Below, piece after piece: positions 1 to 12,514 of a stretch of 64,000 nt of DNA. The DNA is from Cupriavidus oxalaticus (GTDB lineage Bacteria; Pseudomonadota; Gammaproteobacteria; Burkholderiales; Burkholderiaceae): NCBI RefSeq assembly GCF_004768545.1, contig NZ_CP038635.1, positions 2,356,001 to 2,420,000 of the forward strand, given 5' to 3'. The first letter of the stretch is position 1. Every line of letters starts with the position of its first letter. The notes under the pieces are model-generated. The model saw only the letters and a program-made list of their open reading frames with translations. It ran no database searches and had not been told where the DNA came from. The translations under genes and the position numbers were made by a program.

Positions 1-2323
1 TGCCGTCGCTCAGGGCGTCGACATCGCACTCGATAGCGTCATTCAGGAAGCGGTCCAGCAGCACCGGGGAGTCATTCGACACCTTGACGGCCTCGCGCAT
101 GTAGCGCTCGAGGTCGCGCGGCTCGTGCACGATTTCCATCGCGCGGCCGCCCAGCACGTACGACGGGCGCACCACCAGCGGGTAGCCGATCTCTTCGGCC
201 AGGCGCAGCGCTTCGTCCTCGGCACGCGCGGTGCGGTTGGGCGGCTGGCGCAGGCCCAGGTCCTGCAGCAGCTTCTGGAAGCGCTCGCGGTCTTCCGCGG
301 CGTCGATCATGTCGGGGCTGGTACCGATGATGGGCACGCCGTTGGCTTCCAGGTCCAGTGCCAGCTTCAGCGGGGTCTGGCCACCGTACTGCACGATCAC
401 GCCGACCGGCTTCTCGATCGCGACGATCTCCAGCACGTCTTCCAGCGTCACCGGCTCGAAATACAGGCGGTCCGAGGTGTCATAGTCGGTCGACACGGTT
501 TCCGGGTTGCAGTTGACCATGATGGTCTCGTACCCGTCTTCGCGCAGCGCCAGCGCGGCGTGCACGCAGCAGTAGTCGAATTCGATGCCCTGGCCGATCC
601 GGTTCGGGCCGCCGCCCAGCACCATGATCTTCTTCTTGTCGGTCGGGTTGGCTTCGCACTCGCCATGCTCGGCCTCATAGGTCGAGTACATGTAGGCGGT
701 GTTGGTGGCGAACTCTGCCGCGCAGGTATCCACGCGCTTGTAGACCGGGCGCACCTTGTGGGCGATGCGCGCTTCGCGCACGGCGCGGGCGTCGGTCTTC
801 AGCAGCCTGGCCAGGCGGCGGTCGGAGAAGCCCTTCTGCTTCAGGTGGCGCAGTTCGGCGGCCGACAGGCTTTCCAGCGTGCGTGCCTTGACCAGGCCTT
901 CGGTCTTGACGATGTCTTCGATCTGGGCCAGGAACCACGGATCGATATCGGTCTCGCTGTAGACCTCTTCCAGCGACATGCCGATGCGGAACGCATCGCC
1001 GACATACCAGATGCGGTCCGGACCCGCTTCGCCGATTTCCTCGACGATCTCGTCGCGGTCGGTCGACTTCTCGTCCAGGCCATCCACGCCCACTTCCAGG
1101 CCACGCAGCGCCTTCTGGAACGATTCCTGGAAGGTGCGGCCCATCGCCATCACCTCGCCCACCGACTTCATCTGGGTGGTCAGGTGGCTGTCCGCCTGCG
1201 GGAACTTCTCGAAGGCGAAGCGCGGCACCTTGGTGACCACGTAGTCGATCGACGGCTCGAACGACGCCGGCGTCGCGCCGCCGGTGATCTCGTTCTTCAA
1301 CTCGTCCAGCGTGTAGCCGACGGCCAGCTTGGCCGCGACCTTGGCGATCGGGAAGCCGGTTGCCTTGGAGGCCAGCGCCGACGAACGCGACACGCGCGGG
1401 TTCATCTCGATGACGATCATGCGACCGTCCTTCGGGTTGATCGAGAACTGCACGTTGGAGCCGCCGGTGTCCACGCCGATCTCGCGCAGCACGGCCAGCG
1501 AGGCGTTGCGCAGGATCTGGTATTCCTTGTCGGTCAGGGTCTGGGCCGGGGCCACGGTGATCGAGTCGCCGGTGTGGATGCCCATCGGGTCCAGGTTCTC
1601 GATCGAGCAGATGATGATGCAGTTGTCCTTCTTATCGCGGACCACTTCCATCTCATACTCTTTCCAGCCCAGCAGCGATTCCTCGATCAGCAGCTCGCGC
1701 GTCGGCGACAGGTCCAGGCCGCGCTTGCAGATCTCTTCAAATTCCTCGCGGTTGTAGGCGATGCCGCCGCCCGTGCCGCCCAGCGTGAACGACGGACGGA
1801 TCACGATCGGGTAGCCGGCGGTGCCGGTTTCCTGGGCGATGCGGCCCTGCACGGCCACGGCTTCGTCCATCGAGTGGGCGATGCCGGACTTGGCCGAGCC
1901 CAGGCCGATCTTGGTCATCGCGTCCTTGAACTTCTGGCGGTCTTCGGCCTTGTCGATGGCCTCGGGCGACGCGCCGATCAGCTCGACCTTGTACTTGTCC
2001 AGCACGCCGTGGCGGTGCAGGTCCAGCGCGCAGTTCAGCGCGGTCTGGCCGCCCATGGTCGGCAGGATCGCGTCGGGGCGCTCCTTCTCGATGATGCGCT
2101 CGACCACTTCCCAGGTGATCGGCTCGATGTAGGTCACGTCGGCCGTGGCCGGGTCGGTCATGATGGTCGCCGGATTCGAATTGACCAGGATGACCTTGAA
2201 GCCTTCTTCGCGCAGGGCCTTGCAGGCCTGGGCGCCGGAGTAGTCGAACTCGCACGCCTGGCCGATGATGATGGGGCCCGCGCCGATGATCAGGATGCTC
2301 TTGATGTCTGTGCGTTTTGGCAT
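1..2323 (-). CDS. carB: carbamoyl-phosphate synthase large subunit (partial, C-terminus outside window)
   Basis: Synthesises carbamoyl phosphate from bicarbonate, ammonia and two ATP for arginine and pyrimidine synthesis; ammonia is supplied by CarA. The visible 774 residues start [20 protein letters not shown] and cover the first carboxyphosphate ATP-grasp half, the oligomerisation region and the beginning of the second ATP-grasp half, which opens with the internal duplication motif [15 protein letters not shown]. The family is about 1080 residues, so roughly the last 300 lie beyond the left edge. The gene follows leuE by 100 bp and is read from the carA promoter side. No frameshift was seen. 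Identification is very secure. Confidence 0.97.
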   Translation of the reverse strand, partial: MPKRTDIKSILIIGAGPIIIGQACEFDYSGAQACKALREEGFKVILVNSNPATIMTDPATADVTYIEPITWEVVERIIEKERPDAILPTMGGQTALNCALDLHRHGVLDKYKVELIGASPEAIDKAEDRQKFKDAMTKIGLGSAKSGIAHSMDEAVAVQGRIAQETGTAGYPIVIRPSFTLGGTGGGIAYNREEFEEICKRGLDLSPTRELLIEESLLGWKEYEMEVVRDKKDNCIIICSIENLDPMGIHTGDSITVAPAQTLTDKEYQILRNASLAVLREIGVDTGGSNVQFSINPKDGRMIVIEMNPRVSRSSALASKATGFPIAKVAAKLAVGYTLDELKNEITGGATPASFEPSIDYVVTKVPRFAFEKFPQADSHLTTQMKSVGEVMAMGRTFQESFQKALRGLEVGVDGLDEKSTDRDEIVEEIGEAGPDRIWYVGDAFRIGMSLEEVYSETDIDPWFLAQIEDIVKTEGLVKARTLESLSAAELRHLKQKGFSDRRLARLLKTDARAVREARIAHKVRPVYKRVDTCAAEFATNTAYMYSTYEAEHGECEANPTDKKKIMVLGGGPNRIGQGIEFDYCCVHAALALREDGYETIMVNCNPETVSTDYDTSDRLYFEPVTLEDVLEIVAIEKPVGVIVQYGGQTPLKLALDLEANGVPIIGTSPDMIDAAEDRERFQKLLQDLGLRQPPNRTARAEDEALRLAEEIGYPLVVRPSYVLGGRAMEIVHEPRDLERYMREAVKVSNDSPVLLDRFLNDAIECDVDALSDG

Positions 2324-2423
2324 TGCACGCTCTCTTTATGGGCCGGCCCGCTTGCATGCGGGCCGTGCCGGTAATCAGGGAATCCGTCGGGATTCGAAAA
2401 TGTCAGTCTGTCCGCCGCTGCGG

Positions 2424-3095
2424 TTAGTTCATGGTGGCCGTGGCCAGCTTGGCGCCGAAGCCGATGAACATCGCGCCCACCCCGCTCGACATGCCCGCCG
2501 ACAGGCGCCGGCGGCGCCGGAACGCATCGGCCAGCGTCGCGCCCACGAAAATGATCGTGGTCAGGTAGGCGAAGCTGCATAGCTGGGCAACCACACCCAG
2601 CACGGAGAACGACAGCGCCGGATAGGCGAAGGCCGGATCGACGAACTGAATGAAGAACGAAATGAAGAACAGGATCGCCTTCGGGTTCAGCAGGCTGATC
2701 AGCAACGCCTTGCGGAACGGGTCGGACTGGTCGGCCTTGCCCACGGGCGCAGTCGCGGCCGCATCGCCGCGCGCGGCCCAGTTGCGCACCGCGCCGCGCA
2801 GCATGCTGAAGCCGATCCACGCCAGGTAGGCCGCACCGATGTACTTCACCACGTAGAACAGCGCCGGGCTGGCCTTCAGCAGCGAGGCCACGCCCGCCGC
2901 CGACAGCACCATCAGCACGAAATCGCCCAGGAACACCCCGCACGCGCCCTTGTAGCCGGCGCGCACGCCGCGCTGCGCCGCCACCGACAGCACGTACATC
3001 GAGTTCGGCCCCGGCAGCAGCACGATAAAGATCGTGCCGAGCAGGTAGGTCCAGAAATCGGTGATGCCGAAGGCGGTTTGCATGAAGGCGTTCAT
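2424..3095 (-). CDS. leuE: LysE/RhtB-family amino-acid exporter, LeuE type
   Basis: A 223-residue inner-membrane exporter with about six hydrophobic segments. The N-terminal family signature is LPGPNSMYVL near residue 27, and a second conserved stretch reads LLNPKAILFFISFF. Overall pattern and spacing resemble E. coli LeuE (leucine and analogue efflux), with YLLGTIFIVLLPGPN near the start. It sits between carA (36 bp upstream) and carB (100 bp downstream) on the same strand, so it is probably cotranscribed with carbamoyl-phosphate synthase. That neighbourhood does not explain the substrate. LeuE is the best match; another small amino acid is possible. Confidence 0.85.
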   Translation of the reverse strand: MNAFMQTAFGITDFWTYLLGTIFIVLLPGPNSMYVLSVAAQRGVRAGYKGACGVFLGDFVLMVLSAAGVASLLKASPALFYVVKYIGAAYLAWIGFSMLRGAVRNWAARGDAAATAPVGKADQSDPFRKALLISLLNPKAILFFISFFIQFVDPAFAYPALSFSVLGVVAQLCSFAYLTTIIFVGATLADAFRRRRRLSAGMSSGVGAMFIGFGAKLATATMN

Positions 3096-3131
3096 GGGAT
3101 GTCCCTTGGTCCAGCGCTGTTCCGGTCGCGC

Positions 3132-4268
<1,137 letters not shown>

Positions 4269-4497
4269 GGGTAGGCTCCTGCTGGACTCACCCCGTGACC
4301 GACCAATCGACGCCTCGTGCCTCCCAGGCTGGATCCGTGACGTCGGCAGCGGCATTGCGCCGATGCGGTCGGATCCGGTTGCGGCATGCTCTTTGCATCA
4401 CATCAGGTGCGAACGGCAAAGGCGGCGCGGATGGGGGCGGCGGAAGGTGGAAAGCGGTTGGCGCTAGGGTGAAGGGTTCTGAAAGCGAAACTTTCGA
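4269..4497 (-). other. long 5' leader of carA (no gene)
   Basis: The predicted transcription start near 4491 leaves about 220 untranslated bases before the carA GTG. The leader is GC-rich and contains no convincing ORF with a ribosome site. I could not make out a known riboswitch or an attenuator-like terminator. This accounts for most of the gene-free stretch between carA and the RidA gene. Confidence 0.4.
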
Positions 4498-4526
4498 ATT
4501 ATATCCCGCGCCACCCAATTTCTCAA
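4498..4526 (-). promoter_or_regulatory. sigma70 promoter of carA-leuE-carB
   Basis: On the minus strand TTGAGA (4521-4526) and a perfect TATAAT (4498-4503) are separated by 17 bp. This is one of the best promoter matches in the window and faces carA. Confidence 0.8.
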
Positions 4527-4614
4527 GTTTTCAAGGACTTGCATCACACGGGCGCCGCCGCGGGCACCCGGCCCGCCGGTGCCCGCGCCCAGGTCCGGCG
4601 GTGTGCAGACCCCG

Positions 4615-5025
4615 TTACGCATCCGGCGGCACGACCGCCGTCACCTCGATTTCCACCTTGGCGCGCGGCTCGACGAGGTCGGCCACCTCGACCGCCGTCA
4701 TCGCCGGAAAGTGCCGGCCAATGATGGCGCGGTAGTGCTGGCCGATCGCCCCATAGGCACCGACATATTCCGCCTTGTCCTTCACATACCAGGTCATGCG
4801 CGCGATATGTTCAGGCTTCGCCCCGCCGGCGGCCAGCACGTCGACCACATTGCGCAGCGCCTGCGCCACCTGCAGGCCGAAATCGTCGGTCTCGAACTCG
4901 CACTTGCCGTTCCAGCCGATCTGGCCGCTGACAAAGAGCAGGCGGCTGCCGGCCTGGATCTCGGCCATCATGCCGTTGGCGTAGCCACGCGGGGGCGCCC
5001 AGTCGGGCGGCTGCAGGATTTTCAT
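4615..5025 (-). CDS. RidA/YjgF-family (enamine/imine deaminase-like) protein
   Basis: This 136-residue protein has the RidA fold pattern: LLFVSGQIGWNGKCEF, AQALRNVVDVLAAGGA, and a C-terminal strand ending EIEVTAVVPP. RidA proteins hydrolyse reactive enamine/imine intermediates, and the chemistry of aminobenzoyl-CoA breakdown would generate an enamine. The gene is the last of the leftward CoA-thioester operon, 67 bp after the thioesterase stop. A role in removing the amino group from the reduced ring intermediate is therefore an attractive inference, not something the sequence proves. The glutamate-containing C-terminal motif differs from canonical RidA, so it may belong to another YjgF subgroup. 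Confidence 0.85.
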   Translation of the reverse strand: MKILQPPDWAPPRGYANGMMAEIQAGSRLLFVSGQIGWNGKCEFETDDFGLQVAQALRNVVDVLAAGGAKPEHIARMTWYVKDKAEYVGAYGAIGQHYRAIIGRHFPAMTAVEVADLVEPRAKVEIEVTAVVPPDA

Positions 5026-5092
5026 GGTTGATGTCCTTTTGCTTTCTGATTGATGGATCGGGAATTCGGTCGGGAATGCGGTAGCCGGCCAG

Positions 5093-5518
5093 TCAGGCCG
5101 TTGCCACCAGGTAGGCCGCCATGGCCTGGCGCACGGCCTCCGGCAACGGCTGCGGCGCGATCGAGCCGGTGTCGACGCAGACCAGCCGCTGCGTCACTTC
5201 CATGCGGGTATCGTCGTGCGGGCCGGCAAAGCGGATCGCCAGCGTGAAGCTGGACTGGCCGAGCTTGAGCACGCGCAGTTCGCGCGTGAGCACCTCGCCC
5301 AGCCGGCTCGGCGCCAGGAAGCGGCATTCCAGCTCCGCGGTCGGCACGCCGGCCCGGCCCTCGCCGTGCATGACGTCGAAGGGCCAGCCCAGCGCTTCGC
5401 CGAACCAGTCTTCGATGAAGTCGTTGAGCATCTCGAAGTAGCGCGGGTAGAACACGATCCCGGCCGCGTCGCAGTGCTTGAAGCGCACCAGGACGGTGCT
5501 GCGGAAGACCGGGCTCAT
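5093..5518 (-). CDS. 4HBT-type hotdog acyl-CoA thioesterase
   Basis: A 141-residue single hotdog domain with the 4-hydroxybenzoyl-CoA thioesterase signature [18 protein letters not shown]; the Asp of this motif is the usual catalytic residue. The start ATG (5516-5518) overlaps the stop of the CoA ligase by four bases (ATGA), which both decides the start and suggests translational coupling. In an aryl-CoA pathway such an enzyme would release trapped CoA from dead-end thioesters or hydrolyse a pathway thioester. Substrate cannot be read from sequence. Confidence 0.88.
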   Translation of the reverse strand: MSPVFRSTVLVRFKHCDAAGIVFYPRYFEMLNDFIEDWFGEALGWPFDVMHGEGRAGVPTAELECRFLAPSRLGEVLTRELRVLKLGQSSFTLAIRFAGPHDDTRMEVTQRLVCVDTGSIAPQPLPEAVRQAMAAYLVATA

Positions 5519-7209
5519 GATTTGCTCCCACCGTGGTTGCCGCCATTGCCCTGCTCCGCCATCTGGCGCAACCGGAAGCGCTGCAGCTTGCCGGTCTCGG
5601 TGCGCGGCAGCGCCGGCACGAACTCGATGCGGCGCGGATACTTGTACGGCGCGATCTGGCGCTTGACGTAGTCCTGCAGCGCGGTGCGCGTGGCGTCGTC
5701 CGCGGGCACGCCCTCGCGCAGCACCACGTAGGCCATGACCACCTGCCCACGCCCGTCGTCGGGTGCGCCGACCACGCCGCACTCGGCCACCGATTCGTGC
5801 TGCATCAGCGTGCTCTCCACCTCGGGGCCGGCGATGTTGTAGCCGGCCGAGATGATCATGTCGTCGGAGCGCGCCTGGTAGAAGTAATAGCCGTCTGCGT
5901 CGACCGTGAAGGTATCGCCCGGCAGGTTCCAGCCCGCCTTCACGTAGTTGGCCTGGCGCGGGTCGTCCAGGTAACGGCAGCCGGTCGGGCCCTGCACCGC
6001 CAGCTTGCCCACCTGCCCCGGAGGCAGCGGCCGCATCTCGTCGTCGACGATCTGCGCCACGTAGCCGGGCACCACCTTGCCAATGGCACCCGGCCTGACC
6101 TCGGCACCGGCGCTGGAGATAAAGATATGCATCATCTCGGTGCCGCCGATGCCGTCGGTCATCTCGATGCCGGTAGCGGCCTTCCAGCCTTGGCGCGTGG
6201 CGTCCGGCAACGCCTCGCCGGCCGATACGCTATGCCTCAGGCTGGAGATATCGAAGCGCGGCGCCAGCGCCGCCATCTGCCGGTAGAACGTGGGCGCGGT
6301 GAAGACGATGGTGGCGCGGAAGTCGTGGATCAGCTCCAGCAGCGATTCCGGCGTGAGCTTCTCCGCCAGCACCGTACTGGCGCCGATGCGCAACGGAAAG
6401 CACAGCATGCCGCCCAGCCCGAACGTGAAGGCGATCGGCGGCGTGCCGCAGAAGATATCGTCCGGCACGGAGCGCAGCACATGGCGCGGGAACAGGTCGC
6501 ACATGGACAGCACGTCGCGGTGGAAATGCATGGTGCCCTTGGGCTGTCCGGTGGTGCCGCTGGTGAAGGCAATCAGGCAGATATCGTCGCTGGCGGTGTC
6601 GCAGGCATCGAAGCTGTCGGGCTTGCCCGCCATCGCGGCTTCCAGCGAACCCTCGCCGGTGCCGTTGAAATACAGCGCGCGCGCCAGGGTCGGGCAATGG
6701 TATGCGCCGCCGGCGCGCTGGTTGGCGTCGAGGTCCTCGCGCAGCCGCGCATCGCACAGCGCCGCGGTGACCTGCGCCTTGTCGATGACCTGCTTCAGTT
6801 CCCTGGCGCGCAGCAGCGGCATGGTCGGCACGGCAATCAGGCCGGCCTTGATGGTGGCGAGCCAGCTTGCGGCCATCATCAGGTTGTTGGGCCCGCGCAG
6901 CAGCACACGGTTGCCGGGCACCAGCGCCATGTCCTCGACCAGCACATGGGCGATGCGGTTGACCAGCGCCGCCAGTTGCGCGTAGGTGACCGTCTCGATC
7001 TGGCCCGCCTGGCCTGCTTGACTCGCAGGGCGATGGCGAATGGCGATGCGCTCGCCGCGACCTTCGCGCACGTGGCGATCGACCAGTTCCACCGCGCAGT
7101 TCATCCGCGCCGGGTAGTCAGTGTCGGCATTGAAGCGGAACACCGGCCACTGCTCGGGCGGCGGCAGGCGGTCGCGGGCGAAGGTATCGAGGTGGGCGGT
7201 GGTCGCCAT
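5515..7209 (-). CDS. abmG: aryl-CoA ligase, probably 2-aminobenzoate-CoA ligase
   Basis: Activates an aromatic acid with ATP and CoA. The 564-residue protein is an ANL-superfamily enzyme: P-loop motif [16 protein letters not shown], later [18 protein letters not shown] (hinge) and the C-terminal lysine motif [12 protein letters not shown]. The N-terminal part ([18 protein letters not shown]) resembles the benzoate/aminobenzoate-CoA ligase branch. AGGAG lies eight bases before the ATG. The surrounding genes match the Azoarcus evansii 2-aminobenzoyl-CoA cluster, which is the basis for the substrate; benzoate or salicylate would be alternatives. Confidence 0.78.
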   Translation of the reverse strand: MATTAHLDTFARDRLPPPEQWPVFRFNADTDYPARMNCAVELVDRHVREGRGERIAIRHRPASQAGQAGQIETVTYAQLAALVNRIAHVLVEDMALVPGNRVLLRGPNNLMMAASWLATIKAGLIAVPTMPLLRARELKQVIDKAQVTAALCDARLREDLDANQRAGGAYHCPTLARALYFNGTGEGSLEAAMAGKPDSFDACDTASDDICLIAFTSGTTGQPKGTMHFHRDVLSMCDLFPRHVLRSVPDDIFCGTPPIAFTFGLGGMLCFPLRIGASTVLAEKLTPESLLELIHDFRATIVFTAPTFYRQMAALAPRFDISSLRHSVSAGEALPDATRQGWKAATGIEMTDGIGGTEMMHIFISSAGAEVRPGAIGKVVPGYVAQIVDDEMRPLPPGQVGKLAVQGPTGCRYLDDPRQANYVKAGWNLPGDTFTVDADGYYFYQARSDDMIISAGYNIAGPEVESTLMQHESVAECGVVGAPDDGRGQVVMAYVVLREGVPADDATRTALQDYVKRQIAPYKYPRRIEFVPALPRTETGKLQRFRLRQMAEQGNGGNHGGSKS

Positions 7210-7258
7210 GGCTTGTCTCCTGTCTGCTCTGTCGGTACGGCAGTTCCGGTCGGATGGC

Positions 7259-8428
7259 TCAGGCCTTCCGGCCGGCCAGTGTTTCGCGGGCGATGATCAG
7301 CTTCTGCACCTCGGTGGCGCCTTCATAGATGCGCAGCGAGCGGATCTCGCGGTACAGGCTTTCCACGCGCGTGCCGACCTTGACGCCGAGGCCGCCGAAC
7401 ATCTGCACCGCGCGGTCGATGACCTGCTGCGCGTTCTCGGTCGCGACCATCTTGGCCATCGCCGCTTCGCGCGTGGTGCGCTCTTTCCTGACGTCGCGCA
7501 GCCAGGCCGCGCGATAGGTCAGCAGCGCGGCCGCGTCGATGGCCGTTGCCATGTCGCCGATGGCGGCCTGCGTCAGTTGCAGGTCGGCCAGCACGCCGCC
7601 GAACATCGGCCGCTCGCAGGCACGCGCCAGCGCATCGTCCAGCGCGGCGCGCCCGAAGCCCAATGCAGCCGCCGCCACCGAGGCGCGGAAGATGTCGAGC
7701 GTCATCATCGCCACCTTGAAGCCCTGCCCCGCCTCGCCCAGCCGGTTGCCGACCGGCACGCGGCAGTTGTCGAAGCGCAGCGTGGCAAGCGGGTGCGGCG
7801 CGATCACGTCGATGCGCTCGGCGATGGTCAGGCCCGGCGTGTCGGCATCGACCACGAAGGCCGAGATGCCGCGCGCGCCCGGCGCTTCGCCGGTGCGCAC
7901 GAACACGCAATAAAAGTCCGCGATGCCGCCATTGGAGATCCAGGTCTTGGTGCCGTCGATCACATAGTGCTTGCCGTCTTCCGACAGCCGCGCGCTGCAT
8001 TGCATCGCCGCGACATCGGAACCGGCCTCGGGCTCGGACAGGGCAAAGGCGGCGATCGCTTCGCCGCGCGCCACGCGCGGCAGGTATTGCGCGCGCAACG
8101 CTTCGCTGCCGGCAATCGAGATCGCGCCCGAGCCCAGCCCCTGCATCGCGAAGGCAAAGTCGGCCAGGCCGTCATGGCGCGCCAGCGTCTCGCGCAGCAG
8201 GCACAGCGAGCGTGAGTCGAGCGCGGGCAACGCGCCACCGTGCGTGGCCGGCACGCAATAGCGCAGCCAGCCCGCTTCGCCGAGCTGGCGCACCAGGGCG
8301 CGGCAGGCGGCATCGGCATCGCCGTGGTCGACATGCAGGTGCTGCGCGCACCAGGCGTCAAGCTCGCGCTCCAGCGTGCGGTGCGCGTCGTCGAACAGCG
8401 GCAGGTCGAGATAGGTCTTGTCTGACAT
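7259..8428 (-). CDS. acyl-CoA dehydrogenase of the aryl-CoA operon
   Basis: FAD-dependent acyl-CoA dehydrogenase of 389 residues, normal for the family. Visible signatures are [15 protein letters not shown] (FAD/substrate binding), [24 protein letters not shown] and the C-terminal [16 protein letters not shown], where the Glu after IY is the usual catalytic base position. Start chosen at [10 protein letters not shown] (8426-8428), 14 bp after the hydratase stop. In the operon it would carry out a beta-oxidation-like oxidation of the ring-opened or reduced CoA thioester. Confidence 0.9.
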   Translation of the reverse strand: MSDKTYLDLPLFDDAHRTLERELDAWCAQHLHVDHGDADAACRALVRQLGEAGWLRYCVPATHGGALPALDSRSLCLLRETLARHDGLADFAFAMQGLGSGAISIAGSEALRAQYLPRVARGEAIAAFALSEPEAGSDVAAMQCSARLSEDGKHYVIDGTKTWISNGGIADFYCVFVRTGEAPGARGISAFVVDADTPGLTIAERIDVIAPHPLATLRFDNCRVPVGNRLGEAGQGFKVAMMTLDIFRASVAAAALGFGRAALDDALARACERPMFGGVLADLQLTQAAIGDMATAIDAAALLTYRAAWLRDVRKERTTREAAMAKMVATENAQQVIDRAVQMFGGLGVKVGTRVESLYREIRSLRIYEGATEVQKLIIARETLAGRKA

Positions 8429-8442
8429 CGCGGCTCCCTGGC

Positions 8443-9294
8443 TCAGTCGCCTTCGAACACCGGCTTCGATTTGGCCACGAAGGCATCGTAGGCGCGGCGG
8501 AAATCGCGCGTCTGCATGCAGATGGCCTGGGCTTCGGCTTCGGCTTCGATGGCCTCGTCCAGCCCCATGTTCCATTCCTGGTGCAGCAGCTTCTTGGTCA
8601 CGCCGTGGGCGAAGGTCGGCCCGGCGGCGAGCTGCGCGGCCAGTGCCTGCGCCTGTGCCAGCACGGCCTCGGACGGATGCAGCGCATTGAAGAAGCCCCA
8701 CTGCAGCCCCTCCTCCGCGTTCATGGCGCGGCCGGTATAGAGCAGCTCGCTGGCACGCCCCTGTCCGATCACGCGCGGCAGCAGCGAGCACGCGCCCATG
8801 TCGGCGCCAGCCAGCCCAACGCGCACGAACAGGAACGCGGTCCTGGCTTGCGCCGTGCCCAGCCGCATGTCCGAAGCCAGCGCCATCATCGCGCCCGCGC
8901 CGGCACAGATGCCGTCGACCGCGCTGATCACAGGCTGCGGGCACGCGCGCATCGCCTTGACCAGGTCGCCGGTCATGCGCGTGAAGTCGAGCAGTTCGGG
9001 CATGGTCATCTGCGTCAGCGGCCCGATGATCTCGTGCACGTCGCCGCCCGAGCAGAAATTGCCGCCGGCGCCGGTGACCACCACCGCCTTGATGTCGCTG
9101 GCGTAGCACAGCGCGCGGAACAGGTCGCGCAGCTCGGCATAGGAGTCGAACGTCAGCGGGTTCTTGCGCTCCGGCCGGTTCAGCGTGATGGTGCCGACCT
9201 TGCCGTCGTCGGACACCGACCACAGGAAGTGCCGCGGTTCGTAGCCGGCAAAGCTGCGCTTGTGGTGGCGCATGTCGAGTGCGATTTCAGTCAT
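8443..9294 (-). CDS. enoyl-CoA hydratase/isomerase family protein
   Basis: Crotonase-fold protein of 283 residues. Oxyanion-hole segments are [19 protein letters not shown] and [18 protein letters not shown]. The second usual catalytic Glu position reads [11 protein letters not shown], where a hydrophobic and Ala-Asp context replaces the classic Glu pair. The reaction may therefore differ from plain hydration, for example ring hydrolysis or isomerisation. It lies 25 bp after the SDR gene and 14 bp before the dehydrogenase. C-terminal residues FAKGH-type helix ([15 protein letters not shown] region) are conserved in this aromatic-pathway subgroup. Confidence 0.85.
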   Translation of the reverse strand: MTEIALDMRHHKRSFAGYEPRHFLWSVSDDGKVGTITLNRPERKNPLTFDSYAELRDLFRALCYASDIKAVVVTGAGGNFCSGGDVHEIIGPLTQMTMPELLDFTRMTGDLVKAMRACPQPVISAVDGICAGAGAMMALASDMRLGTAQARTAFLFVRVGLAGADMGACSLLPRVIGQGRASELLYTGRAMNAEEGLQWGFFNALHPSEAVLAQAQALAAQLAAGPTFAHGVTKKLLHQEWNMGLDEAIEAEAEAQAICMQTRDFRRAYDAFVAKSKPVFEGD

Positions 9295-9319
9295 GGTTCT
9301 CTCTCAGGTCCTTGTTTTG

Positions 9320-10123
9320 TCAGCCCGCCATCACTTCGCCGCCGGCCACCGGGATCGCCTGCCCGGTGATCGCGCCGGCGGACGGCTGGCACAGCCATGC
9401 CACGGCGTCGGCCACCTCCTCGGGTTGCACCAGTCGCCGCTGCGGGTTGCGCGCGGCCAGTTCGGCGCGCGCCTGGTCCTCGCTGCGGCCGGTCTTGCCG
9501 ACGATGTTGGCGACGGCGTCGCGCACGATATCGGTCTCGGTGTAGCCCGGGCAAACCGCGTTGACGGTCACGCCCTTGGCCGCGGTCTCCAGCGCCAGCG
9601 CGCGCGTCAGTCCGATCACGCCATGCTTGGCCGCGCAATAGGCGCTGACGTAGCCGTAGCCGATCAACCCGGCGGTGCTGGCCACGTTGACGATGCGGCC
9701 CCAGCCGGCTTCGAGCATCGCAGGCAGAGCGGCCTGCGTGCACAGGAAGGTGCCGGTCAGGTTGACGTCGAGCATGCGCTGCCACAGCGCGGCATCGGTC
9801 TTCATGAAGGGGGCGCTGTGCGCCTGCCCGGCGTTGTTGACCAGCATCGATACCGGACCAGCCTGCTCCGTGGCCGCGGCAAAGGCGCGCGCTACGCTGC
9901 CGGCATCGGCGATATCGGCCGTGACGAACGAAACGTTGGCGCCTGCCGGTGCCTGCTCGCGCAGGACTTGCACCGTCGCTTGCAGCGTGCCGGCATCGCG
10001 CCCCAGCAGCGTGACGCTGGCGCCGTCGGCCAGCAGCCGCCGCGCGATCGCTGCGCCGATGCCGCGCCCGCCGCCGGTGACCAGCGCGTGCCTGCCGGCC
10101 AGTGTCGCCATGCTGCCCGTCAT
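9320..10123 (-). CDS. short-chain dehydrogenase/reductase (3-hydroxyacyl-CoA dehydrogenase type)
   Basis: A 267-residue classical SDR. It has the cofactor motif [12 protein letters not shown] near residue 97, catalytic Ser in VASTAGLIG, and YCAAKHG with catalytic Tyr and Lys. The ATG at 10121-10123 overlaps the stop of the hydroxylase gene by four bases, favouring [10 protein letters not shown] over the internal Met at 10111. It probably oxidises a hydroxyacyl-CoA intermediate of the operon's pathway using NAD(P)+. Confidence 0.9.
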   Translation of the reverse strand: MTGSMATLAGRHALVTGGGRGIGAAIARRLLADGASVTLLGRDAGTLQATVQVLREQAPAGANVSFVTADIADAGSVARAFAAATEQAGPVSMLVNNAGQAHSAPFMKTDAALWQRMLDVNLTGTFLCTQAALPAMLEAGWGRIVNVASTAGLIGYGYVSAYCAAKHGVIGLTRALALETAAKGVTVNAVCPGYTETDIVRDAVANIVGKTGRSEDQARAELAARNPQRRLVQPEEVADAVAWLCQPSAGAITGQAIPVAGGEVMAG

Positions 10124-12474
10124 GCCTGCTTCTCCTGCGCCGCGGCGCGTTCGAGATTGGTTTCCAGTTGCCGCTTGCCCGCCAGGTACTGCTTGGGCCA
10201 GTTGATGTCGCGGTAGCCGATGCGCGCGGCTTCCTGCAGCGTCCACGCCGGGTTGGCCAGGTGCGGCCGCGCGATCGCGCACAGGTCGGCGCGGCCCGCG
10301 GCGATGATCGAGTCGACATGATCGGCCTCGAAGATCGCGCCCACGGCGATGGTGGCGATGCCCGCCTCGTTGCGGATGCGATCGGCGAACGGGGTCTGGT
10401 ACATGCGGCCATAGACCGGCGCCTGGTCCGGGCTGACCTGCCCCGACGAGCAATCGATCATGTCGGCGCCGGCGACCTTGAAGGCGCGGGCGATTTCGAC
10501 GCCGTCGTCGGGCGTGATGCCGCCTTCGACCCAGTCGTGCGCCGAGATGCGCACCGACATCGGCTTGTCCTGCGGCCATACCGCGCGCACGGCCTCGAAC
10601 ACCTCCAGCGGATAGCGCAGCCGCGCCGCGAGCGAGCCGCCGTATTCGTCGTTGCGCGTATTGGTCAGCGGCGAGATAAAGCTCGACAGCAGGTAGCCGT
10701 GGGCGCAGTGCAGCTCGAGCCAGTCGAAGCCCGCTTCGGCCGCGCGCCGCGCGCTGGCCACGAAGTCGTCGCGCACGCGGTCCATGTCGTCCCGCGTCAT
10801 CTCGCGCGGGGTCTGCGACTCGCCGGGCAGGTACGGCAGCGGCGAGGCCGACATCACCGGCCAGTTGCCCTGCGGCAGCGGATGGTCCATCGCTTCCCAG
10901 CCAAGTTGCGTCGACCCCTTGCGGCCCGAGTGGCCGATCTGCATGGCGATGCGCGCATCGCTGTTGGCATGGACGAAATCGACGACGCGCTTCCATGCGT
11001 CGCGCTGCTCATCGTTCCACAAGCCCGGGCAGCCCGGCGTGATGCGCGCATCGGGCGACACGCAGGTCATTTCCGCCACCACCATGCCGGCGCCGCCCAG
11101 CGCGCGCGAACCGAGGTGAACCAGGTGGAAGTCGCCCGGCATGCCGTCGGTGCAGGAGTACATCGCCATCGGCGACACCACCACGCGGTTCTTCAGCGTG
11201 ACGCCGCGCAGCCGGAACGGCGTGAACATCGGCGGCAACGGCTCATGCTCGCGCAGCTTCAGGCTTTGCTGCGGCACGCCGGCCTGTTGCGCCAGCCAGT
11301 GCTCGAATTGCGCCACATAATCGGCGTCGCGCACGCGCAGGTTCTCGTGCGAGATGCGCTGCGAACGCGTCAGCAGCGAATAGGCGAACTGCTCCGGCGG
11401 CAAGCTGCCGGCGTAGCGCTCGACGTTCTCGAACCACTCGGTCGAGTTGCGCGCGGCATTCTGGATCTTCAGCACTTCCACGCCGCGCGTGGCTTCATAG
11501 CGCGCCAGCGCATCAGGCAGGCCGTCGTGGCCGCTGCCGCGGATCTCTTCGGCCAGGTCGATCGCATCTTCCAGTGCCAGCTTGGTGCCGGAACCGATCG
11601 AGAAGTGCGCCGTGTGCGCGGCATCGCCCATCAGCACTACGGGCACGCGGCGACCGTCCGGCAGCGTGTTCCAATGCACCCACTGGCGGCAGATCACGCG
11701 CGGGAAGCGGATCCAGATCGCCGAGCCGCGCAGGTGCGCCGCGTTGGTAATCAGCTTGTTGCCGTCGAGGTAACGCGCAAACAGCTTCTCGCAATACGCC
11801 ACGCCCTCTTCCTGGCTCATCTCGTCGATGCCGGCGGCGCGCCAGACCGATTCCGGTGTTTCGACGATAAAGGTCGAGGTGTTGTCGTCGAAGCGGTAGG
11901 CATGCGCCTGGAACCAGCCGTGCTCGGTCTTCTCGAAGGCGAAGGTGAAGGCGTCGAACAGCTTGTGCGTGCCCAGCCAGACGAAGCGGCACTGGCGCGT
12001 ATCGATGTCGGGCTGGAAGGTCTCGGCGTAGCGGGTGCGGATGCGGCTGTTCAGGCCATCCGAGGCGATTACCAGGTCAGCCTGGTATTGCATTGCCAGC
12101 GCCTGGTCGTCGGTGACATCGTTCTCGAACACCAGCCTGACGCCGAGCGCTTCGCAGCGCGCCTGCAGGATGTTGAGCAGGCGCTTGCGGCCGATGCCGA
12201 TAAAGCCATGGCCGCCGGAACGGATGGTGCGCCCGCCGATATGGATGTCGATGTCGTCCCAGTGGTTGAAGGCGGCGTTGATCTCGTCGGCGCTCACCGG
12301 ATCGGCTTGCTTCAGGTTGTCCATGGTGGCATCGGAGAACACCACGCCCCAGCCGAAGGTGTCGTACGGCCGGTTGCGCTCGACCACGATCACTTCGTTA
12401 GCCGGGTCCTGCAGTTTCATCAACAGGCCGAAGTACAGTCCGGCGGGGCCGCCGCCAATACAAAGCACTCGCAT
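10120..12474 (-). CDS. abmA: two-domain FAD monooxygenase / old-yellow-enzyme: 2-aminobenzoyl-CoA monooxygenase-reductase type
   Basis: A 784-residue fusion. Residues 1 to about 400 are a flavin monooxygenase ([14 protein letters not shown] at the N-terminus, [15 protein letters not shown] as the FAD-ribityl motif). From about residue 415 ([16 protein letters not shown]) to the end is an old-yellow-enzyme barrel with [11 protein letters not shown] and a FMN-binding tail. This architecture is the hallmark of Azoarcus 2-aminobenzoyl-CoA monooxygenase/reductase, which hydroxylates and then reduces the ring without ring cleavage by oxygen; databases also name relatives salicylyl-CoA 5-hydroxylase/oxidoreductase. 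Start chosen at MRVLCIGG, with AGGAG eight bases upstream; a longer frame adds 13 residues. Confidence 0.85.
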   Translation of the reverse strand: MRVLCIGGGPAGLYFGLLMKLQDPANEVIVVERNRPYDTFGWGVVFSDATMDNLKQADPVSADEINAAFNHWDDIDIHIGGRTIRSGGHGFIGIGRKRLLNILQARCEALGVRLVFENDVTDDQALAMQYQADLVIASDGLNSRIRTRYAETFQPDIDTRQCRFVWLGTHKLFDAFTFAFEKTEHGWFQAHAYRFDDNTSTFIVETPESVWRAAGIDEMSQEEGVAYCEKLFARYLDGNKLITNAAHLRGSAIWIRFPRVICRQWVHWNTLPDGRRVPVVLMGDAAHTAHFSIGSGTKLALEDAIDLAEEIRGSGHDGLPDALARYEATRGVEVLKIQNAARNSTEWFENVERYAGSLPPEQFAYSLLTRSQRISHENLRVRDADYVAQFEHWLAQQAGVPQQSLKLREHEPLPPMFTPFRLRGVTLKNRVVVSPMAMYSCTDGMPGDFHLVHLGSRALGGAGMVVAEMTCVSPDARITPGCPGLWNDEQRDAWKRVVDFVHANSDARIAMQIGHSGRKGSTQLGWEAMDHPLPQGNWPVMSASPLPYLPGESQTPREMTRDDMDRVRDDFVASARRAAEAGFDWLELHCAHGYLLSSFISPLTNTRNDEYGGSLAARLRYPLEVFEAVRAVWPQDKPMSVRISAHDWVEGGITPDDGVEIARAFKVAGADMIDCSSGQVSPDQAPVYGRMYQTPFADRIRNEAGIATIAVGAIFEADHVDSIIAAGRADLCAIARPHLANPAWTLQEAARIGYRDINWPKQYLAGKRQLETNLERAAAQEKQA

Positions 12475-12514
12475 CGCTTCATCTCCTGCCGGCCGTGCCG
12501 TCATGTAGATCATG

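Noticed and set aside
125..2374. Long open frame antisense to carB
   Set aside because: It mirrors a conserved gene; high GC at third codon positions creates long antisense frames, and the translation has no recognisable domain.
5533..7296. 587-codon frame antisense to the CoA ligase
   Set aside because: The ligase frame has intact ANL motifs and a ribosome site; the antisense frame has neither.
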